Shown here: positions 45,520-58,000 of the stretch, piece after piece | Layout of the letters: each line of letters opens with the position of its first letter | How positions within the stretch are numbered: the stretch's first letter is position 1 | Made by a program: the position numbers and the translations under genes | Notes under the pieces: model-generated | Databases searched by the model: none | Told to the model about the DNA's origin: nothing | The model's input: the letters and a program-made list of their open reading frames with translations, nothing else | NCBI RefSeq assembly: GCF_958295425.1 | Contig: NC_081139.1 | Coordinates: 26,231,463-26,295,462, forward strand | Reading direction: 5' to 3' | Source of the DNA: Solea solea | Taxonomy: Eukaryota; Chordata; Actinopteri; Pleuronectiformes; Soleidae | DNA length: 64,000 nt

Positions 45520-46080
45520 TAGTAATCAAAAACACCCTGACGACCTGCTTTCCTATCATTCTCTTCTCTCCACCTTCACTGCCTCTGTCTCTGCAGCCAA
45601 ACACTCTTTCTATCAGACTAAAATTCTATCCTCTTTCTCTAACCCCATCTCACCTTTCCACCAAGCACAAATTCATCTCCTTCTCTATCCTCTCTCACCC
45701 CTCTATCTCAAGATCATGTTCTCTCCCTTACAACCTCTGCCCCCTTGACCCTATCCCTTCTCACCTTCTTCAGTCAATTGCTTCTGATCTTCTTCCTTTC
45801 ATCACCCATCCCGTGAACACATCTCTATCATCTGGTTGCTTTCCTGACTCTCTTAAAGAGGCCAGAGTGACCCCCCACCTCCTTAAAAAACCCACCCTCG
45901 ACCCATCTGAAGTAAATAACTGTCTGTAGTTATTCTTCCATTTCTTTCCAGAACTCTGGAGCGTGCTATCTTTGATCAATTCTCTTCCTACCTTCACCAG
46001 AACAACCTTCTCGATCGTCATCAGTCTGGTTTTAAGGCAGGTCACTCGACCCAAACGGCTCTTCTTGTAACGCGAGTAAA
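45520..46080 (+). mobile_element. L2-type LINE fragment, N-terminal part of reverse transcriptase
   Basis: One frame gives AAKHSFYQTKILSSFSNP; a second gives LDPIPSHLLQSIASDLLPFI, SGCFPDSLKEARVTP and KKPTLDPSEVNN, the conserved lead-in to L2/CR1 reverse transcriptases. Stops and frameshifts follow (about 45925 onward). It lies downstream of the separate LINE 3' end at 44440, so the two are independent insertions. Confidence 0.75.
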
Positions 46081-46134
46081 TGTAACTCATTACTTTACAC
46101 CTCTGCATTTGACACTCGGAATGAACCATAGGTG

Positions 46135-46420
46135 TGAGTGTGTGAGTGACTGACTGTTGGCCCTGTGGTGGGATTGGCACCAGCAGCCCCACAGGGACCA
46201 GTTTTGCTTATTTCTTTATATGGATTTTTTTTTTTTTTAATATGCAGGCCACACGGTAGAGAAGTGGTGAGCACTGTTGCCTCGTGTCAAACCAAGGTCC
46301 TTTCTATAGAGTCTGAATGTTCGGCCTGTGTGTATGTGGCTTTTCTCCAGCTTCCTCCCACCGTCCAAAGACATGCAGAGGTTGATTGGACACTATAGGT
46401 GTTTGTCCCGTCGCCCCACC
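46135..46420 (+). repeat. SINE-like fish repeat, interrupted
   Basis: 'gggattggcaccagcagccc', then later 'ccacacggtagagaagtggt', 'cttcctcccaccgtccaaag' and 'acatgcagaggttgattgg'. Partly in the opposite block order to the other copies, so possibly two insertions. Confidence 0.45.
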
Positions 46421-47100
46421 ACTCTCACGTGTAATCTGTATTTAAATGTAGTTTAAAAATGTTCTTTCGCTTGTTTACAGCAAGTGCCAGTCAAGTGACA
46501 TAAATCTTTACCACAGACTCGGAAAACTCTGAAATGATGACTGAGTCCATCATGTCTTTATAAACTTTTGTGAACGTCAAACTAGTTTGAAACATTGCGC
46601 TGTCACAGCAGAGACAACACTCTCTCATTCTCTCTCAGCTGCTAACAGAGCATCATGTCGATTGCGTCAGCTGCTTTCTTCATTAAAATACCCCCCCCCC
46701 CCCAGCCTTTTTTATTACCAGCCCCCAGTGGTCTGCACTACCAGTGACTACAGTTTCAGGGGGTCCCGCATTTCATTAACAGCGCCACCTAATGACTTTG
46801 ATGACCAGACACTGAACTTTTTAACCATAACATTTCATACACTGTATGTCTTTATTTCATGCATTGTATATATAATTTTTTTTATATAATTTTTAACATA
46901 CAAACTTATAGACAGTATAGATAAACTTCAAACATTGAAAAAATAAATACAAAATCAAATCAAAAGGGTAAACTAATTCTAAAGGTTTATTCCAGACAAA
47001 TACTACATTTTTCTTTACTATTTACTGTACTTTTTAAGGGTTTATTTCACCCAAATACTACAAATAAATGTAAGATTAATAATGCTTTTCCACTACACAA
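46421..47100. other. intergenic DNA, nothing recognised
   Basis: Contains a C run at about 46690-46703 and AT-rich sequence. No exon or repeat family assigned. Confidence 0.4.
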
Positions 47101-47139
47101 TTCCAGCACGGCTCAATTCAGCACAGCTCTGCACAGCTA

Positions 47140-47560
47140 ATTTTGGGCTTATCTTGGGCGTTTTTTTGGGATTGGATAAGACCACAGAGTTTCGGGGGAG
47201 TTCTATGGACTGAAGGAGCCAAACTGGAACTGTTTGGACATAAGGACCAGGACTATGTCTGGACTTATGACCAGAACAGTACCATCCCCATGGTCATTCT
47301 GTCGCAGGAACTGGCAATCTTGATTGTGTACCTGGCATCATGGATTCCCACAAATACCAGGCCTTATTAAAGAGGAATGTGATGCCTTCTATCGACTTGG
47401 GTATAGTTGGACTTTGCAAGCACACCTGAATGTCAACCAACGCTTTGTTGAGTAAAAAGACCCTGGAATGTCCTGTAGTGGCGTCACCAGATTTAAATCA
47501 GATTGAAAATCTTTGGGATTTAAATAAGGCAGTTGCTGCACAGAAGTCATCGAACATCCA
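47140..47560 (+). pseudogene. decayed Tc1-like transposase fragment
   Basis: Translates in pieces to LWTEGAKLELFGHKDQDYVW, then DSHKYQALLKRN, then a catalytic-region remnant (SPDLNQIENLWDLNKAVA) in shifted frames. The order matches the DDE domain of Tc1 transposases, but stops and frameshifts are many and no terminal repeats are seen. It is a different Tc1 family from the element at 56999. Confidence 0.7.
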
Positions 47561-48589
47561 CTGTATTTTGAGGGGAGGGGTTTGAATATTGAATATAATC
47601 AAAGGAATTATTGGACAACTGACATGCATGATTACTCTCAAAAGACAACTCAGACGGTGAAGTAAAAACTGTTCAAATGAATGTCAGATAAAAGATAGCT
47701 GCCCTCTGAAATGTATCATACATTGTTTTTCCCTCCCATTATAACCAGAAAGAGCCATATAACTTTGTTAAAAAAGCGAAAAATGAATAACAATATACAG
47801 TTTAATAAAGGCTCAAAATATCATATCATGTCACATCACTGTTTCAACAAATCACTGTGTTAGGGTTAACTGTGGTTTGGTCAAAATACAGTAAACACTT
47901 AATTCACTTAATTAATGTTGCCTAAATTATTACATTTTTTTAATGTTTTTTTAAAAAACGAGTTAGCAAGTGCGTCATGGTGGCTTTTTTTAATTAAAAC
48001 GACGGAAAACATTATCCTGCTTTATTACCGTGGGATTCAAGTTCTACTCATAGTTTTCACGTCAAAATGGATGGATTTCATATGCACTTTCCAATACAAC
48101 GTATTCAAGAGCTGGCAAACATGTTCTTTCTTGTGGTGTGTATGGTAAGTGGTCTGTATAGCGCTTATCGAGGCTTGATGACCATTTAAAGCTGCTTAAC
48201 TCTACAGTTTTTGCCATTCACCCATTCATATTCATTCGCTCACACTTTCATACAGCACAGCTATGAGCAGCTTAAATCTGTAATATAAGACAACATTGTG
48301 ATATTTTGCCAGTTATATATATATATATACATATATATGTATAAGTTATATATTGTTCAATTTAATTATTAGCCTTGTCTCTAGAGATATTGACCTTTCA
48401 GTTTAAGATGAATGCACTTTTTGTTTGAATTTAGCAATCAGCACAGTAATTAGATTACATTTCCAGAGTAACTTTCCCAAAACTGGGACGTGCCTTTTAT
48501 GTGACGTCATCCCTTGTCTTTTATTCCTTTGATACTGTTATTTTTCAAATATTTCCAATTTGTAATTTGACTGCGCAACGTGAGGTTTC
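47561..48589. other. intergenic DNA upstream of etnk2
   Basis: AT-rich. Contains a (TA)n palindromic tract with ATATATACATATATATGT at about 48313-48345. No gene recognised. Confidence 0.4.
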
Positions 48590-48976
48590 AACTGGTACTT
48601 TCATTCGACTCGGGTCCAACTCGGCCACGTTCGGAGGAAAAGTGGGCGTGCTCGTATGTGGTGAGTCTCAGCTTCGCCGTACAATCGGATGATCGTGAGT
48701 GGGCGGAGCCAAGTATGAGGAAACGGTACACTGACTGCTCCCAAGAAAACCGGCGACGAGCATCCTCACCCGGCAGTTTCATCCTCCATCCATCCTCGTC
48801 ATCACTTCTGCTGCCGTCGAAGCGCAGCCGTCATTTTAACTCTCACGCTTTAACAATTAAAACAACTCCGCGTCTTACAAACAGTGTAACACTTGTGTAC
48901 AGCGCTTTCTAGAAGAGTCAGTGACTGAAGGGCTCGCAGATTAACGTGTCGGCTAAGCGGCTGCTGCTGCTGCAGG
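48590..48976 (+). promoter_or_regulatory. etnk2: putative etnk2 promoter and 5' UTR
   Basis: CpG density rises sharply (cgactcggg, cggccacgttcgg, gggcggagcc at 48702-48711, an Sp1-like GC box on the strand shown). It leads without an obvious intron into the ATG at 48977. No clear TATA. The transcription start is not determinable. Confidence 0.45.
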
Positions 48977-49123
48977 ATGGAGACGCAGATACATGTGCCC
49001 GTGGGCTCGCCGGTCATTCGAAAAATCTCCGTTTTCGTGGACGAACACAACGTAGCCGAGGGAGCAATGCAGCTCATTAAAGAGCTGAGACCGACGTGGG
49101 AGCCCAGCCTCGTCAGGACCAAG
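48977..49123 (+). CDS. etnk2: etnk2 coding exon 1 (residues 1-49)
   Basis: [12 protein letters not shown] to [17 protein letters not shown]; donor aag|gtaaaa, phase 0. Strong start context. Confidence 0.9.
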
Positions 49124-51987
49124 GTAAAAGCGTGCTAGCTGTGCTAGCTGTGGACTCAGTGTGTGTGGCTAGGCTAAAGAAGAGTGACAGCTCTGCTGCA
49201 ACATCAGCAGCAGACGGGAGGAGGGCTGCGTCCACAACATTTCACTAATTTGTGATAAAAAAAAAAAACCCAACAACTTCACCTTCTCCATTGAGCTTAA
49301 TGAAAAGTGAAAGAAATGCTTTGATGTCAACTAAGCAAGCATTATAAACTCAGCTAGCAAGCTAGTACCAGTTAATACCACATGAGCTCCCTGGATAATG
49401 TTTCATTAGGCTAACGCCATTTTCTCTTTAGAAAACTTTTCATGTCCACGTTACGCCACATGAAGCATCGGGGACTCCATGAAAGCCCAGCCCTGCTGTC
49501 ATGAGGGTGTCAGTGGTCAGCTGCTGGTGACATGATGGTCAGTGATGACTCTGAACTCACGTGACTCAATGTTATCGTTGATCTCAGTCGCTTTCTTGCA
49601 GTTCTCGATTCATATCGAGTATCTGCAGAGCTGTGAGTGTCTTTCTCAAAACAATGAGATCAAATCACTTAATGGATTATAAGCAAAGGGAGTCTCTTTC
49701 TCCAAAAAGTAAATCTCATAAGTATTTTAGCCGGTGAACGTGTTTTTCTAGTCTTGATGACTACTCAAAGCTGCTTTACACTACTGGTATCTTGCCCAAG
49801 TAAGGATGACTCACTCTTCCGCTGAGCTATCATAGCCAATCCCAGCTTACATAGGACCAAAGGCAGGGTACACCCTGGACACGTCACCTGTCCATCATAG
49901 GTCCAAATAGAGACAAACAACCATCCCCTCTCTTGAGATGAGAGTGGAGAGTTAAGTAGGCGTAGATTTTATAAGGTGAACCTATTCTTAAGTGGCAAAA
50001 AGCAGTTTTCCCTTTTTATATGTAAGAAGTTGAAAAAATAATGTTGAGAACTTGCCTTGTTTTAATTAAAACACTCAAACTGATTTAATTGATTATCAAA
50101 ATATTTGGCACTTAATTTACTTGTGGTGTGAATCTCCAGAGACGTCACAATAAGATATTCTCACGATATTGCAAAATCATATACAGTACTGCCATATTCT
50201 CTAGTGAGAGTGATCGCTTCAAGTGATAATCCACAAATAGTTGAATGTTCACTTGCAGACATGCAGACCATGTGTTTCTGCTTTAAAAGCTACACATGAA
50301 GAAGTTTAAGCTCCTCCAAACTGCAAAGAGTCATTTTCAGTGAAGTGACGGAAAGCAAAGGATGTAAAGAAAAAGAATAATCTGAAACTCCTGGCTAACA
50401 CTTTGCCCTGAAAGGTCAGGCCAGGAACTCATCTGTTGCTCTGGGATTAAACCAGAGCAAAAGTCAAGGTGAACCATAAAACTACCTCATGTTGCCAGCT
50501 CTCTCGTCTGTGGGATGGCACTTTATCTCGAAGTCAGAGAGATTGGTGACAGCCTTGGCTCTCACATGGCAAAATGAAAAGATAAACTCACAGTCCTGAT
50601 GTAGGCAAATCGAAAATTGTCTTTGAGATAAAGTTTAATCTGCTGTTGCTACTGATAATGATAATAATACATACTTCTAATCTCACTATTGGACAACCTT
50701 TTGGACACACTTAAGTCCATGGAGAAAATTTGACATTTTACATCACATCACATGGGACTTGTTGATCCACTGTTGCTGGCATCATCAAGTTCACATGTGT
50801 TCTTTTGTGACATCAGTGTTTAAAATCCTAAAAACATAGATTTTCTCTGTGGACTCTGGTGAGGGGAAATTGAGATAGTTAAGTATTTTATAAGGTGAGT
50901 CTATTCGTAAGTGGCAAAAAGCAGTTTTCCCTTTTTATCTTCAAGAAGCTGAAAAAATAATGTTGAGAACTTGCCTTGTTTTAATTAAAACACTCAAACT
51001 GATTTAATTGATTATCAAAATAGTTGGCACTTAATTTACTTGTGGTGTGAATCTCCAGAGACGTCACAAAACGATATTCTCACGATATTGCAAAATACTG
51101 AGTATTTGCAAAATCATATACAGTACTGCCATATTCTCTAGTGAGAGTGACTCATTTTTTTTTTACGCTAATCCACAAATAGTTGAATGTTCACTTAAAA
51201 TTGTGTGCTAAACAAAATCGATACTATTTCACTGTATCGATTCCCCTCATCCTATCATTTAGTAGTCCCTTAATAATAGATTCATTGTTATTAATAGTTA
51301 ATTATTATCATCCTTTGTCCTTACCAATGTTTTAAGGCCCTGATGATGGACTTTAGTCGTCTGATATTTGCCTTTCATCAGAAGATATGGACTGAAATGG
51401 CTGGTGTAGCCCACAGTGTTTTAATTTTTTCTTATCCACTTGGTCCTGAAGGTAGTCATTAAGCAATTAAGTTGATCAACCTCCATATTATATGATTAAG
51501 AGCTTATTCTTTGAAGTTCTGACTCCTGAACATGACACAGTCCTTTTAAGAGAAACCAGATAGATCGGTTGGATTCACTGGATTCACAAAAACATGCATG
51601 TTGTAGGAACATCCAGTTTAGAGAGTGAGCTGCTCGGGGAAAAGGAAAATGCATAATTGATTCCTCTTTAAAGGATCAAGTGACTGATGTGTCATTATAG
51701 CGAGGTCAAAGTCAGTGGAGTGGCACCAGTTACTGCTGTTACTCTCATGAGTTTGAACTTAGCTCTGGCAACTGTGTGTTTATATCCTGCTGGCTTATCT
51801 TTGGGATCTGATCACACACCTTCAGCTCACAACTTGTTGCTGTTTACTTTCCTCACTGTAGGCCAAGTACTGGGGTTGGATATTGTTTGGATTTTAACAG
51901 TTTCGGGTTCCATATCCAATTCTCCTTATCCGTTTCAATCGAATTTCAGACAAAAATCACACTACTTTTAGAGTTGAGTCAAATTGA

Positions 51988-52049
<62 letters not shown>

Positions 52050-55000
52050 GTATACATATATATATATAAATATGTATGTATGTATATATATATGTATATG
52101 TATATATATACATATATATGTATATGTATATTGATTTGCGAATTTGCTGGCATGGATATTAAACTTTGCTAAACTACAGATTTACCTGGGATTTCCTTAA
52201 GTAAGACACCAAATCTTAAAATCTAAACTCTATGTGGAACCTAAGTTGAATATCTAGCTGTCAGTTCAGGTAAAGATTGAGGTCATTCCACAATGTCGCA
52301 CAGAAAGTACAGTCTCTAAAGAGATTTCATTTACACTATGACAAAACAAACAAAGAGGGTCAATAATATGAATTCTAAATTTCACCAAATTTACATTAAA
52401 AGGATTAGGGCTGCAATGATGATTTGCTTTCTCATTGTCTAATATTTTCTGGTTTCTTTGCTCCATCTAATAAAGAAATCATTCAATCTGAATCATTTTG
52501 GCGAACCATACTTGAGTTTCCAGTTGGAAAAGGCTGTCAAACAGCAAGTTCAGTCAACCACATGTCAAGACTATCCCCTTAAGTCAAAATAAAAAATATT
52601 TAAAAAATGTGTTCTTAAACAGCAGCACCATTGTTTTAATGAGAGCAGGAAGCAGTAAATGGGGCGAGGAGCTGCAGGGCAGCACTGTTGACAGAAACAC
52701 CTGCTTGGCATGGCCACCTGGACAGGAAGTCTTTACTGTAAATACACCCTGTTCATTTCCAAACATCTTCGCACACGATGAGTTATTGAAAACAGCAGAT
52801 TGTGCCAATAACAACAGAGCAACAGTCTCCTCTTCAAATCTCATATGGACACGACCATTTCTACCAAAGAAAACCGGGTGGAAACGGACGTCAGACAGGC
52901 TATGTATGAATGTTTACCTCTGTCTGGGTCCCAGCTTATCTCTGTCTGTTGATGTATTGATCACTGGTGTTAGCCGTGTATTGTGTGCTGGTAGAAAGGA
53001 TCAGTCATATGGTAGCAGGGGCGTGTATGGCCATAACAGGGATGCCTGTGCGCCCATCTTTGTGGTCAACCACGTGAGGAATGCCAGATATGTATGAGTG
53101 AGCGTCTGGGCCGGGGCAGATGTGTATGTTGTTGTTGTGTTTGCTGCAGTGGGAGGCACTGGCCCACAGAGGCTGTGAATCCTCACATATAATGTTCTTC
53201 CTCAGACACACGACACTCTTCGCATAGAAGTTATTGTGCTGCATGTAAGATCACTGCCAGTTTTTAGTTGCACATGATAAACTTAGAGCTGAATGGTTTG
53301 ATGTATACAGTATTGCAGCGGCAATTTGATTTGTGAAATAATAATTTTAGGATAGATTACTGAATGGGCCTACAGTTGTGTTTCCATCATGGTAAAGGTC
53401 GGTTTGGTACAGAACGGTACAGCTTGGTGCAGTAAAGCCCTTGGTCAGGCTTGCGTACAGCTTGGTTGGCAGGTTATGCACCGTTCCTGATGGGCGTGTC
53501 AGCAAGAGATAGCGTGACGTTGTACCTGTGCACCGACAACGAACAATGACATCGAACGCAAAACAACAGAGAACAACAGAGTAGTCGTTTCAACAACGCA
53601 ATGTCTTCACGTGGCCCTTAGTCAACTAACAAAGGTTAAGTAGTGTGATATGGCTAATAGGGCCCCTCAATCATATTCCAATTGTCAATATTGTTATTAT
53701 TAGCCAGGTGTTGCCTGACAAAATGCACATTTAGCAAGTGGGAGGAGGAGAATCTGTGAGAGATGTCAGAGTGTTGGGGTGTCCTGGGGGTATTGATATC
53801 GATATCGTTATCGGTTCAAGTACTCCTGATATATCAGCAAAAGTCCAATACTGTGCATCCCTAACAAAAACAATTTGCACATTGCATTGTTTTCAATTAT
53901 TTCTATTTTAAAACTTGTTCAGCCCTTATATGAATTGTTTCATTTCCATTTCTTGTTTCGAATTGCGATTTTCAGTTTGTCAGTCCTATTAAAAGCCTAT
54001 TATGGACAGTGTGACTAATGCTTTCCACAATTAATACAAAAACTAGAGTAATGGACATTGTGATAATTATTGTGTGTAATGTAAAAAGCATGATTCTGTA
54101 TCTTTTCCCCTCACACTTGAGGATTTTTAGACTCACTAGCAGACACTGATGCAACGATCTGTGGGCTGAAGGCTCACGTGATAGAGTTTCAGTTGAGAAT
54201 GTTGCTCTATGATACATTTATCTCATGCTGGTCCGAGCTGCGTGGTGTCTGCGCTGACCCTGAACTGTGTAACACTGATAGCTGTGTGAAGTCAAATGGA
54301 TGCTGGTAACCACTGGTGCTATCTCTGTCAACAATTACAGTATGTATCCTGATTTCCAGTGGTGAGCGTTGTTCATACCAAACACATTATAAGACATCAA
54401 ATTGCAAAAGTGCAGACAGCATATCAAAGGACATGCCGGATGCCCTTCTGTCCCAACCCTCCCATTTTATCCCAGCTTTGGACAGACACTAGGAGTACAC
54501 TGGATGTGGCTCCCTTGTGGCCTGGGTCCAATTAACAATTAGCAGTGGGGATTGGGTACCTTGGCTTGTAACCCTCTGCGTGCATGCCAGGTTAGCCATG
54601 GGCTGTTCTACATGCAATAAACAATCCAAATAAGTCAACGAGTCAAATGTTGCACTTGCTCCAACACTTTCAAGTGTGTAACTCCTGTCACCAAACTGCA
54701 CACACACACTCACCTCTCATCTCAGAAACAGGATCATTTCGAAGTTTGGGAAACAATGATCAAATCAACATTTGACCAAACAATTAAACAAGAAAATAGT
54801 CAACAGATTAATCAATGATGAAAATAATCTTTGTTTACAGCCCTATGAACCGTTTTCCATGTATGTGACTATGGTGAAGGCTATTATTAATGAAGCCTGT
54901 ATTAGCCTGAAGCTCATTTGTATATCCCTGTTCTCTTGAAGTTATGGGATTTAAATGGTGGTTACTCGTGAATAACTTCAAGCAGTGTCCATGTACCGCC

Positions 55001-58000
55001 TTCTTTGTTGTCTCTTCTTCATCAATACACTTTCTATACACATCTATACATTTTATTTTAAATCAACAAGAAAAAACAATTATAATATCACCCATGCTCT
55101 TTATTTGGGTATTAAATATGTAATATTTAATATTATTTAAGGCCTTGAATAATACTCAACAGCAGATATTTTAATGGCTGCAATGGAACTGACTCCATGG
55201 TTATTTTTAGCTACCATCTTATTAAAACCTTCCTGTTTTCTTCTCCTTCCAGCTCTTCACTGATGGAACCACCAACAAGCTGGTGGGCTGCTACACAGAG
55301 GACAGTCCAGAGGATGTAGTGCTGGTGCGAGTGTACGGAAACAAGACAGAGCTGATTGTGGACAGAGACAATGAGCTCAAGAGCTTTCAGGTGATATGAT
55401 AACTGGAAAGGGAGTCTAACAGAGGTGTGCTCACTTAAGTCCAACACACTTGTCTCACCTTTTGTGTTTTTTGTTTTGGTGTGTCATGTTCAGGTGCTCC
55501 ATGCAAATGGCTGCGCGCCTCGCCTCTACTGCAGCTTTCAGAACGGCATATGCTATGAGTTCATTCAAGGAGAGGCTCTGGGGACACAGGACGTCAGGGA
55601 TCCTTCCCTGCGCAGGTGTGAACATGGCAGAGTCATGATACTGCACAGGGCTTTTTAATGATGTAGCCTAGAGATGGGATTGCTATCAAATAGTGCTCAG
55701 AAAAATCTGCTTTTTTCAACTCACACTCACAATCCAAAAATGCTTTGAATGCTTGTATGATATACTGACATTCAGGTATTATTATTTTCCCGTCTCTCTC
55801 TTTTAAGCGCTGCTAACATACCCAGAGTGCTGCATTTTGTTTTGAGGAAATGACAATAAAGAATCCTGAATCTTGAATTTAGACAGCATTGATTGTGTTG
55901 TGTTCATTCCCTGCTTCCAGTGACTTTGTTGTAGGGAACGACAAACTACAGTTTCTAGTCAGAAAAGGCAAACAACAAAATAAATGCTAGCTAAAGAAGA
56001 TAAATCTGTTCTTTTCCTTGTGTCCTTACTGGCAGCCATGTTTTCAGTGAGAGCAAGTGTCCATGTCTCATGCTCAGTGCAGTCAGTGCTGACTCAGCCA
56101 CACAAAAGCTGAACTATCCCTTTAAACACTTGCTTGAAACTGAGGCAGATGAGGCATACAAAGTAAAATACATGCAAATAAAATGAACGCAACAAAAAAA
56201 GACATAGGCAAATTTCTGCTGATTACAACGTATTAGAACAGCAATGTACCCAAAGCAGCTCATCTCATACTATTACTAATAAGCAATGACTTTTGTGTGT
56301 GGTGTAATGTTTTTGTTGAACACATTTGTGGAGAGTCTGTGCTTCTAAAACCTTGCAAATAACAGTATCTCACTGGATTCTTGGAGGTCTTTCCAAGATA
56401 ATAATAGACAAAACAATATAATCTGTTTTATGTTGCAAACTGAGAACCATGCCACTTTTCTTTTTGTTTGTATCTTCTTTCAGCCTGATAGCCAGGGAAA
56501 TGGCTCGTATCCATGCCATCCATGCGCACAATGGCTGCATCCCCAAACCCAACCTCTGGATCAAGATGAGGAAATACTTCTCTCTTGTGGCCACAGAGTT
56601 CACAGAGCAAGCCTCCAACATCAGGTCAGTCCAGGAGTCTCACTCGTGTCCATTTTCAAGCCCGGTGTATCTCTTAAGTGCATTTTGAGACCACTGAATG
56701 TAATGTAAGTTGCTGTATACGAACATAACAGAGTGCCTTGTGCTCTCTGAAGGCACTTGAATTTAAACCAATGAGACGTGTTTGTTTTGCTATGAACAAA
56801 CAAAACAAGTAAAATAGACATGTCTCATTGGTTTAAATATGTGTTTTATGTCTTTGTGAGCTCTTTCACTATGTGATGGACAATAAAGTGTTTTGAATCT
56901 TGAATCATTAGATTAGGTGGCGTGGAAACTGTCAAACATTGGCCAAAAATGTTTAGAATACTTTTGTTGATACTCAGTAAACATTACATCAGTATATACA
57001 GCGGAGAAAATGAACGCGTCAACATTTTTCTCAGTAAATATATTTCCGATGGGGCTATTGGGATGAAATTTTCACCAGATGTCAGTAACAACCCAAGTTA
57101 TCCACACATACAAAGAAATAAAAACAAATGAGTCCACAAATGAAGTTGTGTGTAATAAAGTGAAATGACACAGGGAGAAAGTATTGAACACATGAAGAAA
57201 AAAAGGTGTAAGAAGGCACAGGAAGCCAGTATTTAGGAAGCAATCCTGCCCCCTATCAGTGCAAATTAATATTAGCTGGATAAGTCCTAATTGGTGGCCT
57301 ATAAAGGTTTCTCATTACCAAGGTGACACTCAAGAAGCATTTCAAGATGGGTAAAAGCGAAGAGCTGTCCCAAGACCTTCACAAGCCTATTGTAGACAAA
57401 CATACGGCTGGCATTGGTTACAGATGTATATCTAAACTTCTGAATGTTCCAGTGAGCACTGTTGGAGCTATTATTCGATAGTGGAAAGAACATAGTTACA
57501 CCGTTAACCGACCACGACCAGGTGCTCCTCGCAAGATTACTGACAGAGGAGTCCATAGAATAATTAGAAGAGTTGTCTAAGAACCAAGGACCACTCCCGG
57601 AGATCTTCAGAAAGACCTTGAAGAAGCAGGTACAGTTGTTTAAAAAAAAAACAATTAGTAATGCACTCCACCGCCATGGCCTCTATGCACGCTCACCACG
57701 CAAGACACCACTGCTCAAGTAAAGGCATGTGGAAGCTTGGTTAAAGTTTGCTGCACAACATTTGGACAAGCCAATGTTATACTGGGAAAAAATAATCTGG
57801 TCAGATGAGACCAAAATTAAACTCTTTGGCTATCATAACATACAATATGTTTGGAGGAGATATGGCACTGCACATCACATCACCCTAAAAACACCATACC
57901 AACAGTGCAGTTTGGAGGTGGGAGCATCATGGTGTGGGGCTGTTTTTCAGCATCTGGCACTAGCAGACTTCATGTAATTGAAGAAAGGATGAATGGAGAA

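Larger units (their letters stand above)
49124..55252 (+). other. etnk2: etnk2 intron 1, 6.1 kb
   Basis: Holds a SINE-like fragment, a 0.3-kb direct duplication, a long (TA)n tract, two CGATTAATCG-family relics and a CGATATCG-type fragment at about 53775-53865. Remaining AT-rich parts show no exon. Confidence 0.6.

Noticed and set aside
51887..52172. Tyr/Ile repeat frames on both strands
   Set aside because: They read through a (TA)n microsatellite.
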